From NCBI RefSeq assembly GCF_037893015.1, contig NC_133665.1, positions 100,761,637 through 100,825,636 on the forward strand: a stretch of DNA of 64,000 nt. Reading direction: 5' to 3'. Positions 12,477 to 25,800 of this stretch are shown piece after piece. Position 1 is the first letter of the stretch. Each line of letters begins with the position of its first letter. This DNA comes from Macrotis lagotis (Eukaryota; Chordata; Mammalia; Peramelemorphia; Peramelidae). A model generated the notes under the pieces. That model was given only the letters and a program-made list of their open reading frames with translations, had not been told where the DNA came from and did not search any database. The translations under genes were made by a program, and so were the position numbers.

Positions 12477-13858
12477 CTTTCTTCCTTGTCTCTCTTCCTC
12501 CCTCCCTCCTTTCCTCCCCTCCCTCCCTCTTTCTTTCTTTTATCTATTCCTTTTTTCCTCTCTTTTTCTCTTCTCTTTCTTTCTCTCTTTTTCTTTCTTT
12601 TTTCTCTTTCTTTTTTCTTTCTCGCTTTCTTTTTCTTTCTCTTTTCTCTCTTTTTCTTTTCTCTCTTTTTCTCTTTCTTTTTCTTTTTTCTCTTTCTCTC
12701 TTTCTTTTCTCTTTCTCTCTTTTTCTCTTCCTCTCTCTTTCTCTTTTCTTTTTCCTTTCTTTTTCTTTTTTCTCTTTCTCTCTTTTCTCTCTCTCTTTTT
12801 TCTCTTTCTCTTTCTCTTTTCTCTCTCTTTCTCTTTTTTCTCTTTCTTTTTTCTCTTTCTCTTATTTTCTTTTTCATTCTTTTCTCTTTTCTGTTTCTCT
12901 TTCTTTTTCTTTTTCTCTTTCTCTCTTTCTCTTTTCTCACTTTCTCTTTTTTCTCTTTCTCTCTTTTTCTTTTTTCTCTTTCTCGCTTTCTTTCTCTTCT
13001 CTCTCTTTCTCCTTTTCTCTTTCTCTTTCTCTTTCTCTTTTTCTTTTCTCTCTTTTTTCTCTTTCTCTTTTTTCTCTTTCTTTTTCCTCTTTCTTTTTTC
13101 TCTTTTTCTCCTTCTCTTTTTTCTTTCTCTCTTTTTCTTTTTTCTCTTTCTCTTTCTCACTTTCTCTTTCTTTTTTCTTTCTCTTTTTCTTTTCTCTCTC
13201 TCTTTTCTCTCTTTTTTCTCTTTCTCTTTTTTCTCTTTCTCTCTCTTTCTCTTCTCTGTCTCTTTTCTCCTTCTCTTTTTTCTCTTTCTCTCTTTCTTTT
13301 TTCTTTCTCTTTCTTTCTTTCTTTCTCTCTTTTTCTCTTTCTTTTTCTTTTTTCTCTTTCTTTCTCTTTCTCTTTTCTCTCTTCCTCTTTTTCTTTTTTC
13401 TCTTTCTTTCTCTTTCTCTCTCTCTTTTTCTTTTTTCTCTTTCTTTCTCTGTCTCACTTTCTCTTTCCTCTTTTTCTTTTTTCTCTTTCTCTCTTTTCTC
13501 TCTTTCTCTCTTTTTCTTTCTCTTTCTTGCTTTCTCTTTCTTTTTCTCTTTCTCTTTTCTCTCTTTCTCTTTTTTCTTTCTCTCTTTTTCTTTTTTCTCT
13601 TTCTCTCTCTTTCTCTTCTCTCTCTTTTCTCCTTTTTTCTCTTTCTCTTTCATTTTTCTTTCTCTCTTTTCTCTTTTTCTCTTTCTCTCTTTTTTCTCTT
13701 TCTTTCTCTTTCTCTTTTTCTTTTTTCTCTTTCTCTCTTTTTCTTTTTTCTCTTTCTTTCTCTCTTTCTCTTTCTTTTTTCTCCCTTTCTCTCTGTTACT
13801 TTCTCTCTTTCTCTCTTTTCTCTCTCCCTCTCTTTTCTCTGTCTCCCTCCCTCCCGTG
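12477..13858. repeat. Giant polypyrimidine (CTTT/CTCTTTTT) tract
   Basis: Almost only C and T on the + strand for nearly 1.4 kb, with recurring phrases such as TCTCTTTCTCTCTTTTTC. The few exceptions are isolated A or G. It ends about 190 bases before the PRSS45-like ATG. Confidence 0.97.
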
Positions 13859-14045
13859 CACTTCCTTGCGCCCCTTGGCAGACGGCAGGCACGCAGAGGG
13901 CAGGGCTGCGGGGGCTCCCGCGCGGGTTCTGCTCTGCCTTTGTCCGCTCCTCCGCACCCCAGGGCTCCCGGGGGGAGGGGGCGTCGCGGCGTGCCCTCCC
14001 CCTGACCCGTGCCCCCTAGCTCCTCCCCCGGCTCGCCGCCTCAAG
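13859..14045 (+). promoter_or_regulatory. CpG-rich presumed promoter of the PRSS45-like gene
   Basis: The base composition switches sharply from pure pyrimidine to GC-rich and CpG-rich at about 13857, and stays so through the first exon. No TATA box was seen. The promoter role is inferred from position only. Confidence 0.5.
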
Positions 14046-14262
14046 ATGGAGGGCAGGAGGCTCGCCGCGGCCTCCTGTGGGAGAGCCGGGCCCGAGCCGC
14101 CACCCCCAGAGCCCCGGGGTGCCCCCGCGGGGCCCAGCTGCCTCCCCAAGGCCGGGGGCCCGAGGGCACGGCGCCCAACAGCCGCCCTGGGCGTCCCAGT
14201 GCCCGCCGGCCTCCTGCCCTCCCTGCTGCTGCCGCTGCTGCTGCCGCCGCCGCCCGCCTGCG
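14046..14262 (+). CDS. PRSS45: PRSS45-like exon 1: N-terminus and signal peptide
   Basis: The ATG sits in a good context (CTCAAGATGG) inside a CpG-rich block and gives 72 codons plus one base (phase 1) before the donor CTGCG|gtgagg. A proline- and arginine-rich stretch of about 54 residues precedes the leucine core [11 protein letters not shown], unusually long for a signal peptide n-region. There is no later in-frame ATG. The frame is also open for over 1.6 kb upstream through the pyrimidine tract, so no upstream stop fixes the start. The phase joins exactly to the exon at 18900. Confidence 0.7.
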
Positions 14263-17200
14263 GTGAGGCCGCCCGGCCCGCCCCTCCCCCTCCTCCGGCC
14301 CCGCCCCGCCCCGCCCCGCCCCGCCTCCTCCTCTCCCCCGGCCCCGCCCCTCCCTCCTCCCCCCGGCCCCGCCCCTCCCTCCTCCCCCCGGCCCCGCCCC
14401 TCCCTCCTCTCCCCGGCCCCGCCCCTCCCCCTCCCCCGGCCCCGCCCCTCTCCCATCCCCCGGCCCCGCCCCTCCCTCCTCTCCCCTGGCCCCGCCCCTC
14501 CCTCTCCCCTGGCCCCGCCCCTCCCTCCTCTCCCCCTGGCCCCTCCCCCTCCCTCCTCCCCCTCCCTCCCTCCCCTCCTCCTGCTCTCTCCATCACCTCC
14601 ATCTCCCCTCCTCCTGCTGCCAAGTCCTGTTATCTCACTTCCGACTCTCATGTCCCCTGGTCCTCTCACCTTCCCTCTGGTTATGTCCTTCCCTCTCAAC
14701 ACCTCTGAGCCCTTCATTCTCTCCCTTTTTATATCCATGTACCACATACCGCCCCAATTTCCCTCTCTTCAGTATTTCAAGCATCTCATCTTTATGGCAT
14801 CCTTCTCCATTATCTTCCCACTTAACCCACTCAGACTGATTTGTAATCCTTAATTCACTTTTCATCATCATTAAATCCCTCATATTTCCCCCCCCTCCTC
14901 CAATCTCCCTGCTTCACCTGAGTCCTGTGTCTGAAGATCAAACTTTCTGTTCAGCTCTGGCCATTCCAACTGGAACATTTGAAATTCCCCTGGTTCACTG
15001 AAAGTCCATCTTTTCCCCTGGAAGAGGACGTTCAGTTTCGCTGGGTAGTTGATTCTCGGTTGCATTCGAAGCTCTTTTGCCTTTCAGAATATTATATTTC
15101 AAGCCCTATGAGCCTTAACGTAGTCCTGTGTGATCCTGACGGCAGCTCCATGGTATCTGAATTGTGTCCTTCTGGCTGCTTGTAATATTCTGTTTGACTT
15201 GGGAGTTCTGGAGTCTGGCTATAATATTCCTGGGGGTTGGTTTTGTTGGATCTCTTTCAGGAGGAGATCAGTGACTCTCTCAATTTCTATTTTACCCTCT
15301 TCTTCTAGGATATCTGAGCAATTTTCCTGTAGAAAGTCTTTTTAAAATGAGGTCAAGGTTCTTTTCCTGATCATGACTTTCAGGTAGCCCAATAATTTTT
15401 AAATTATCTCTCCTGGATATGTTTTCCAGATCAGTTGTTTTTTTCAGTGAGATATTTCACATTTTCTTCTAGTTTTTCATTCTTTTGGTGTGAATTATTA
15501 TGTCTTGATGTCTCACAAAGTCATCAGCTTCCTTTATCTCCATTCTATGTTTGAGGGATTTGTTTTCCTCAGAGAGCTTTCTTATCTCCTTTTCCATCTG
15601 GCCAATTCTGCTTTTTAAAGAATTCCTCTCATTAACTTTTTGAACTATTTTATCCATTTGACCCAAACTGGTTTTTAATATGTTATTTTCTTCAGCATTT
15701 TTTTGGATCACCTTGACTAAGCTGCTGACCTGGTTTTCATGTTTTTCCTTCATCTCTCTCATTTCTCTTCCTGATTTTTCTTGTACCTCCCTTACTTGAT
15801 TTTCAAAATCTTTTTTGAGCTCTGCCATAGCCTGAGCCCAGCTCCTATTTTTTTGGAGTCTTTAGATGCAGAAGCTTGGATTTTGTCATCTTCTTAGTGT
15901 GTTGTTTTGATCCTCCATGGGACCAAAGTAATTTTCTGTGGTTAGGTTCCTTTTTTTTTTTCTGTTTACTCATTTCCACAGCCTGTGCCTGGGTTGGGGT
16001 GCTTAATCCACTCTTTATCTCAATCTTACTCTCATCCCTACTTCCATTATCTTATCTTATTCTCCTGTTACTTCCACCCTCCTATTATCTTACCCCTTCT
16101 GGTATTTATTCTTTCCCTGTCCATCTTACCTAGATAGCTTGGTGTTATTTCAGTCTTTCAGCTCTCTCCCCTCCTGGTCTCTCTCCTAGTTATTTCACCT
16201 ACTCATCTCAGCTCTTAAAATTCTAACCCTTCCTGGATTTCTGCCTCCTCTACCTACCTTACTTCCTTTCTCATTCTAGAGTCTTCTGCAAATCCCCTTC
16301 CCAGTAATTTCACATCTGTTCTACTGTAGCATTCCTTCCCTATGATCTCCTGTTATTTTACACCTTTCCTTATCTCCTTCTCCCTAGTTATTGTATTTCT
16401 TCTCCTTTTATCTCAGCCTGACTTTTGCCTCACCCCATTCTAGTCATTTCACTTCCTCCAATTATCTCACTTCTTATCAGTGTTTTTCTTTTTCCCTTAC
16501 CCTCCAGGTTACTCTGATGTCCAACCAGGTGGGTAGAAAATCACCTCTCCAGAACTGGAATACAGTTGTCTGGGCCCAAGAATATCTATGCCTCCATTTC
16601 TAGGAGAGACCTAGGATTTGGGGAAGCCAAGCCATTCTGATGGGGTAGGGCAGGGCCTCCACTGGGATTACACTTGAAAAATACAAGGAAAATGTGAGTC
16701 TGAGGCTAAGGGGATGGGGCAAATCATACTGTAAAATCTGGCTTAATGGTGAAATTTAGCCCAAATGGGAGAAGACAGAGTACAAGAGAACCATCTAGGA
16801 AAAAAGTGTAGCTAAGCATACTTACTAGGCCCCCATTACAGAAGCAAGGGATCCTAGACAGAAAGAAGGAAATGCTTTCCAACATGTGGTACAACCAATC
16901 CAAAGAGATGTGTATGAGGAGCAAAAAAAATCATTTTAGCTAAATCACAGAGTGGGTAAAAAGAAATCATGTATATGATAAAGATGAAAAAGTAGATTAG
17001 CATCAGTTCATGAAGGACTTTAAAAAACAGAAGTCATAAGGAGCCACTAGAATTTGAGGAGTGGAGTGAGTGGAATAACCCAGTCAAACCTGCCTTTGAC
17101 AGAAATAGCTTTGACAATCAATCAATCAATCAATCAAAAATCAATCAATCACTCAGACCATGAATTGGAGTAAAGAAAGAATTGAGGTAAGGAGACCAAC

Positions 17201-17466
17201 TAGGAACTATTACCATAGTCCAAGGTAGGGAAGGGAACAACATTTAAGAGTCTTCAATGTGCAAAGTGTTTTACAGATATTTCATCTGATAGGGGAAAGT
17301 AATCAGAAACTGAGAAAGGGTCAAATACAAGAGACATTGTGGATGTAGCAAGGATGTAACAGGATTTGACAACACACTGGACAGGTGAGGTGAGGGAGAG
17401 AGAGGGAGGAGTCAAGTATAATGCTGAGGTCTTGAACCTGGGCAGCTAATTGGATGGGAGGGCTAG

Positions 17467-17531
<65 letters not shown>

Positions 17532-19784
17532 CGGACCAGATGCAATCTAAGGCTCCTACATTAATAACTATGCTAAACATAGATCCATATGCATATTGAT
17601 CATGTTGTGAGAGAAGAATAAAATCCATATGGAAGAAAGAAAATATTAGAGGGGGAAAAAAACAACATAATACATAAGACAGCTCTTAAAAATTGAAGAT
17701 AATAAACTCCACAGTTTCTGCTCTGAATATGGATGGTATATTCTATCACAAGTCTTTTAGAATTGTACCACTGAGGGGTGGCTAGATGGCACAGTGGATA
17801 AAGCACCAGCCCTGGAGTCAGAAGTGCCTGAGTTCAAATCCAGCCTCAGACACTTTAATAATTACCTAGCTGTGTGGCCTTGGGCAAGCCACTTAACCCC
17901 ATTTGCCTTGCAAAAAAACCCCAAAAAACCTTAAAAAAATTGTACCACAGAAATGAACAGTTGATTATCACCAAATGTTGTTGTTAGTGTATGTAATGTT
18001 CTTCTGGTTTGTTCAGGTAAATCTTAATTCAGATACATGACAGGAATCCAAATCTGTTGAATAACTAACTTTTCACCATGGCTTTTCATGGTGGTGGTCA
18101 CTGGCGGGGGGTGGGGGGGTGGAGGGAAAGGGGGATGGGGTGGAGGTGGGGATCACCAAGACACAAATGTTCACACATAACCCTTTTGAGGTCAGAATCC
18201 AAGGCACAGCTGGTTCTGGCCAAGTTCTCACTTGGCCAAGATTTCACCTTCTCCTAAATGACTCCCAAATCCTCTCTTCCACTCTGGCCCTCTCTACACA
18301 CACTTCCCAAGTCCCACATGGACTCAACCTGTCCTAAATGATAACTTCCAATCCACACCAAGTCATGAATGGCTCTGTCACAGGCTGTTAATTCTCTTAA
18401 CTCCACAAACTAATTCAGTCCCTTTGATCACAATCACTAGACTTCTCAGACCATGACTTTTCTTTTGACACCTTTGAGGATCAATACTCATCCCAAAGCT
18501 CCTTCTGGTGCCCTTAAAAATGACTTAGAAATGACAAATAGCTCCTTTTGCCTTAAGGACAGAATGGATTCCCTGTTTTCCAGGGTTCTCAGCCTCTGCC
18601 TCTCTGCCTCTTTATGTCTCTCCTCTGTCTCTCTGTCACTGTCTTTGTCTCTCTCTCCTATCTTCTCTTACATCCTCTCTCTCAATTTTGTCTATCTCCT
18701 TTTTTTCATCTTTCTCCCATCTTTTTTCCCTCTCCTTTTTCTTTCTTCCTCTCTATCTCACTAATTCTCTTCCTTCCTTTCTTTCCCTCTTTCCATCATT
18801 CTCTCTTTCTTCTCCCCTTTTCTCTATTTCTCCTTTTCTTCCTCTCTTCCTTTCTCCTGCCCTTCTCTTTGCTTCCCTCTTCTTTTCCTTTTTCCCTAGA
18901 TTGTGACCATTCTGAATGGTTGAAGACCATAAATATGCAAGATTCTATGGAGTACAAGTGGCCCTGGCAAGTGAGCCTGAGACAGAATCAACACCATGTG
19001 TGTGAAGGGGCCCTCCTGGGCAGTGAATGGGTGATAACAGCTGCCCATTGCATCAATAGGTGAGGCAGCCGATCAGCATTTTAGCTGGTGTAGGGCAATC
19101 AGGTTTCTGCCTAGAGGACAGCCCTTCAGTGTGGTAAAAATAGCAAAGTTTGGGGCGGCTAGGTGACGCAGTGAATAGAGCACCGGCCTTGGAGTCAGGA
19201 GTACCTGGGTTCAAATCCAACCTCAGACACTTAATAATTACCCAGCTGTGTGGCCGTGGTTAAGCCACTTAACCCCATTGCCTCGAAAAATCTAAAAAAG
19301 AAAAAAATAGCAAAGTTCTTCACTTGCACTTTGCAAGAAGAATGAGTTAAAACAGGAAGCTACCCAAGGGTGTTCAGTTTTGTCTCTTTCTCTCTTTCTC
19401 TCCCTCACTCTGTCTCTCCTTTCTCTCCTCCATCTTTATTTCTATCTCTTTCTCTGTCTCTCTCTCTTTTCTCTCTCTCTCCCCCGCCCCTCTTTCTTTG
19501 TCTCTGTCTCTCAGCCTCTCCTTCTCAGCCTTTGTTTCTATCTGTCTTTGGCTCTGTCTTTATTTCTCTCTCTCCTCCTGTCTCCTTTTCTTCTCTCTCT
19601 CTCCCTTTCTTTCTTTATCTCTGCCTGTCTCTCCTTTCTCTCCTCTCTGCTTCTATCTCTGTCTTTATCTGTTTCTCTTTTCTTCTCTCCTTTGCTGTCT
19701 CTATCTTTATTTCTCTTTGTCTGTCTCTGCCTTTGTCTCTGTCTTTCTACTCTGTTTCTGTCTTTGTCTCTGTGTCTCTGTCTA

Positions 19785-19828
<44 letters not shown>

Positions 19829-22800
19829 GTCTCTGTCTCTGTCTGTCTGCTGTAGGATTGTCCAGTCACTTCCATCACCCCTATCCCTACCTACCTTATT
19901 CAACTGCAAGTGAATTTATTCTAGGTGCAAAAATTCCTACTTTTAATTCTGTGATTGATATCCAGGCTGAGGAAGCACCTGAAGAACGTTGACTGGGGAT
20001 TCTTAAAGATGTTGTCATTGACACACTAAACAGGACTTACATGACTCCTGAGCCTTTGTCTTTGGGAGACATAGATCTAGCTCTGATTTACAGGGAGATT
20101 TCAGTCCAATTTAATCCCAATAATAACTGAGCACTGACCTCATTGAGTAGAGAAGTGCATGGGCATCTTGGGTGAAAAAGGAGGGTGAGACAGTTTATCC
20201 ATCATTGCTCTGAGACAATGTAAGGAGTAACTTGATTATTTTAGGGAAAGCTTCCTGCCAGGACTAAGGCTGCAATATGGGAACTGGAGGAGAGGGAAGA
20301 TGAAGAGTCCAGCCACAGGACCAGAAAGGCATTCTCCTTTGTCCAGCCCCTCTTGACCATTTTCACAGCTGCTCCTTCTCATTAGCATGGTTTGATTTCT
20401 CTTGAGAGAAGGCAGTCTCTTCTGAGGTGCTGATAGGGTGATAAGGGCATCCTACCATCAAGATACATTTAACTCTCTCTTTCTTAACAGCAATTTTGAT
20501 TACTCAGTTATGATAGTGGACACAAATCTCTCCTCCTATAACTCCAACACCTTCCTAATAATCCCCGTCATGGATATCCTCCTTCATCCAAAGTACACTA
20601 GAAGGACCTCAATGATTGGGGATATCGCCCTCCTTCGCCTGAGTTATCCTGTGAACTTCACCAAATATATCCAACCTATCTGTCTACCTCCCCCTTTGTT
20701 TAATTTGAAGATTGGGACCCAGTGCTGGGTGACAAGATGGAGTGAAACAAGTGAGAAAGGTGAGAAAGGTGGACAGTGATCCCCCTCTGAATTGGGGTGA
20801 GACAGTCCTAGAATCAAGGGGACCTGAGTTCAAATTCTCCCTCAGATGTTTATTTGTTGTGACCTTAGGCAAATAAATGAATTGGGGGTGGGGAGGGCTC
20901 TTCTGTAAAATGAGAGGATTTGACTTGATCAACTTTAAGGCCTCCTCTAGTTCCTAATTTATAATTTATAACTTAATACTCCTATAAAAATTTCCCTTTT
21001 TCCCCTAGCCCCAATCAGTTTTTTAAGAGCCACATTGTTCTATACCAACTGTGCAGTTACATCATTGAGACAACTACTAGTGCCCCCAACTGACTTGAGA
21101 TTTTCCAATGAAAACCTTTATAAAGGCCAGAGGGATGCTGATGACCATGGTCCCAAAGTTCTAAATAACTACTATTGGTGTAGGGTGCCAGAGTTGTCTG
21201 TAGGACCATTCTTTGCTTCCCTAGTCTTCCTTTCTTGGACTTCCTCTTTCCCAGCCTTTTTTTCAGCTTTCCATATCCCCTTTGGAGGCAACTCCTCTTC
21301 TCAACCTTATGTTAGCATTTTCTTTTCAAGAATTAGTGTGGTCGGAATACCACAAAAAAGGCAAAAGACCTGAATTTGGGGATCTTGACTTGTTTCCTTC
21401 ATGACTTTTTAATAATAACAGCATTGCATAGGTATATAACACTTTTCAGAGTTTTCCTCACAATAACTGTACATATGACAAAATTAATTCAGCAGAGTAA
21501 CTTTGTAAGATCACATGCCCATGTTGTCATTTTGCCTCTTTTTGTAATCTCTAGCACTTATGGTCCTTGGAACATAGTAGGAATTTACTAAATATTTAAT
21601 GATTGACTTACTGATAGGACCAGGACTCCTGACACAAATGGTATGCCAGAGCCCATTCAGGTGAATATGTGAGAGCCAATTATTAAATGTTCAATGTGAA
21701 TTTTGTACCTCAGGAATTTTCATACACTTGATTTATCATTTTTATTGTTTATCTAGTCTTAAGTGATGAAAAAGTGTTACTAATTCAGAGTAAACTTAAA
21801 AGTATGTCCTGCTTGCACTTTTCCCTCTCTAGAGGGACACACTGGCACACTCCTACCTGACTCCCAGGTCAGAGTTCTTTCCATTACACCACATTGACTC
21901 TTATCCCTAGGTTCAATTTTTGGTGGCGATTGCTTCTCTATTCTATGCTTTCAGCTGCTTCCTAGGACAAACCATATGACTCCTAGTCAGATCCTCTAAC
22001 AATGACATCCTGGAATTTTAAGTTCTATGATTCCAATAGGTTATAGACAATGCTTAGTAATTCTTCCTGACAGATCCCAGGTTTACAACCAGGCCCACCA
22101 CTTCATAAGTATAATGAAAATTGGATTTAAAATCAGAGGATCTTGGTTTAAATAACAACCCTGTGGCCATGGATAAATCAGTTAACTTCTTTGGGTCTCA
22201 GTTTCCTCATCTATAAAAATGAAAGGCTGATCTAGATGATCTTCAAAGCAATGCCCTACTCTGTGTCTATAGATCTGTCATCTCTGTCCTGATCCAGACT
22301 GTTTGGATTCCAAATTAAGACTTCCCTGGAACAGTGCTGAGACAAAATAGAATGTTAGAAGGAAACTTGGAGGCCACCAGAATGATGTAATGGAAAGAGT
22401 CCAGGATTGAGAGAGACAGGAGGTTTGAACTTAAGTTCTAGCCCTTCTATTTATTAGCCATGTGACCCTGGACAAATCTTGTCATTTGTTGGTAAAACAA
22501 AATTCTAGATGAGATCTCTAACTACACAAATAATTTGGCTCTCACTATTCACACCTGGAAACCAAATGGATGAACAATGCTATGCAACTGGATGGACCAA
22601 TGGATATGGTTTATCAGCATGTAAATCTTAGATTGAAAATGGACAATGAATTTGACTCAGTATTTAATAGAAGAAAGAGAATGGACTAGATTGACTTTGA
22701 GAACTTGCTCAGTGTTTCTGTCTGAAACAAAAGCTTACCCTTTTTTAAAAATCAGTATTCTTCAGGTGGTATCATATGACCGTGAGTCAAAGAATACTAT

Positions 22801-25800
22801 AGTCTCTAAGTAGTTAAAGCTATAATTCAGCTAAATGGCCATGGAGAGGCATATGGTGGGTCTGAGCAACCTCTGATATATGGATAGCATCCTCCTATAA
22901 TTGTCTGATTCTAAAATAAGTTTAGCTTTCTTCCCTGAAGAATTGTCAAAAGCAAGAGACTGACATAAGGATAGCAGAAAAGAGAAGAAGATACAAGAGA
23001 GAACGCTAGCCAATAGATGAGAGCCTTTGTGCTCCATTACCATCCATATAATTTAAAGAGATCCAGAGAAAGCCCTCCTCCTCACCCAACACTCTAGGTA
23101 GACCAGTCCTCCCCCTCTACCACTATGGAGGATTTAAGGGAGGATATTGCCCAGAAAGAAAGGGCATGGCTAAGGAAGGGTCTGCAGCCACTGGAGGAAG
23201 TATCACCATCAGTGGGATCATAATCATAACCAAGCACTGATAAATTATCCTTGCCTTTTCCACCTTATTTCACATTTGAGCCATCAGTACAAACGGTCTG
23301 GTTTGTAGAAAGGTCTTTGGGTCTGAGGCATGCCTAACTCCCCTCATACCCTCTATGGCCCCTCTCAGGGACCTGACTGCTTATTTCCTAGTTACTAACT
23401 TGTTTTATGTCCTCTGGAATGAAAGTGAATTGAGGCTTCAGCCAGAAGGCAGCAAGCATTCTTTGTCTTTCCCCAAGTCTTACTTTAGTTCCATTATCTT
23501 TTTATTTTTCTTTATTTTTAATTAAATTTAAATAACTAACCAAAAATCTATTTTCTCTTCCTCCCACGCCACCTCCCTTGGGAAGGTATGGAAGAAAAGA
23601 AAATCCTTGTAACAATTATATACAATCAAGCAAAATGAATTCTGTCATTGCCTGTTTTTTTCCAAGAGAAGTGTTTGAATCTCCTATAACACAATGTGGG
23701 AAAGTTCTGTGGGGGCATTCTCAATTATCCTTTCTCATATCATTAGTCCCTGCTTAGTTTTCCATTTGTCCTTCAGTTCAGCACAAAATCATGGAAGGCA
23801 GACACTAGAAGCTGGAACTTCTCTAGAGATGGTTGAATTAGTTAAACTGAGACTTAGAGAGCCTTATATATTACTTAGGTTATATACTACTTAGTGCTGG
23901 GTCAGGTCTAAACCTCAAATTGACTTCTTGGCAGGGTCAGGAAATGGGAAAGAGTTTTCCCATTAGGCCATGCAATCTACAAATTTTATCAAATAGTATA
24001 AACATTTATTTAATGAAAGAGGAGAGAATATTCACTTTCTGACCATCACACTGTCTTCCCAAGGCAGATCGACCATTATGCTCCAAGATCCAGGGGACAA
24101 AAGTCTTCATCGTTAACTACAAGAGGTGTGACCAACTTTACCACATGACTCCCCATTCACCCCGCTATATTACTTTTGTTATGAGATTTATGGTTTGTGC
24201 TATGAGCCAAACCAACAAAACTTTATGCAAGGTGAGTTATCTGCATCTTCTGAAGGCAAAAGTCAGAGCCCCAACCCCCATGGCTCCCTTAGGCACAATA
24301 CTGACAATAATATTTCCCCCAAGAAGGATTATGGAAAGTATTATTAAATAGATAGGTTTTGAACACTTAGAAAGAGAAGTGGAAATCCTTAGATCCTAGC
24401 AAAGGTTGATTAAGGAAAAAAAATTATGCTAGACTAGCTAGCTTCATTCATTTCCTTTTTGACTTTGATCTCTGAATTATTAAATTATGCATGTTAGAAT
24501 ATAGTTGGATTGAGGAAAGCATTCTCCAATGCCTCTTGAGAAATTGTTTTTGTGAACAAGATGGAGAGAGTAATATATGAATGTTATAGTTAAGTGATTT
24601 AGAACTATTTGAAAGAGAAGACCCAACGGGTAGTAATTAATGGATTGGCATCACACAAGAAAAACCAAAGCTCTATCTTTGGTACTATTTTCTTCAAGAA
24701 TGTCATCAAAGCAGGGCGGCTAGGTGGCATAGTGGATAAAGCACCAGCCCTGGAGTCAGGAGTACCTGGGTTCAAATCCGGTCTCAGACTCTTAATAATT
24801 ACCTAGTTGTGTGGCCTTGGGCAAGCCACTTAACCCCATTTGCCTTGCAAAAACCTAAAAAAAAAAAACCAAAGTCATCAAAGACTTGGTTGATGTTATA
24901 TGTGTCATATTCATCAATCTTGCAGGTAACACAGAGCTGGGAGAGATAGCTAACATGTAGGATAATAGTCAGACAGTATTATAAAGTCTTGTATTTGAGT
25001 ACCTTAAATTGACAGCACAAGAAGTTGTGGCTGGAAAAAAAGAAAATGATCTTGTATGGTATAGGTCCAAGCATGGTATAGGTCAATGATGTGATATGGA
25101 AGCAAAAAATTCTTAGGATGCATTAATAGGAACACAGGGTCCAAAACAAGGGCAGCAAGAGTCCCACTATCTGTTTAGATCATGTTTAAAATGAAGACTG
25201 ACCAGCTAGAGAAAATTGAGAAAGAAATGAGACTGTTGTTGAGGGGAAAATGAAGACATATTATATTAGGAATTAGTGAAGGAATTAGTGAATACTTATT
25301 TAGCTTCAAGAAGAGAAGACTTGGGGAGGAACATAATTGTCTTAAAATATTTGAAGGCCTCATATACTGAAGAGAGCATAGGTTCATTTTGTTTAGCTCG
25401 AGAAGGAAGAATTAAGATCTTTAGGAAGACATATGTGGAAGACTGTCATAATAGACATACAGAAATAGGATGAGCTTGCCTTAAGAAGTTTTAGGTTCTT
25501 AATCAGTTGGGAGTGAACTTGATGACCCCTTAAATTCTATGAGTCCACCTTCCTGTTCATAACCTTTGCCTTAGATAGGATTTTTTTCTGATGATGCATG
25601 ACCCCTACTCAGATGAGGTATAGTGGAAAATGCTGATTTTGTAGTAAGAAGATTTGAGTTCTGGTTTTGGCTCTGTCATTGATTTTCTGTGTTGACCTTA
25701 AGCCAGTCTTGGTCTTGACTTCCTCATCTGAAATGTGGAAGGGTTGAACTAGATGACTTTCCAAGGTCCCATTCAGCTTTAAATCTATGATCTTATCTTT

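Noticed and set aside
12384-14708. Very long open frames (over 500 codons) rich in Phe, Leu, Ser and Pro on +, and Lys/Arg/Glu on -
   Set aside because: They come from the stop-poor pyrimidine tract and GC-rich minisatellite; several frames are open at once and no domain is present. Only the part from 14046 to 14262 has splice and homology support.
19370-19992. Ser/Leu-rich open frames in the CT tract of intron 2
   Set aside because: Simple-sequence composition only; no domain, no splice support.
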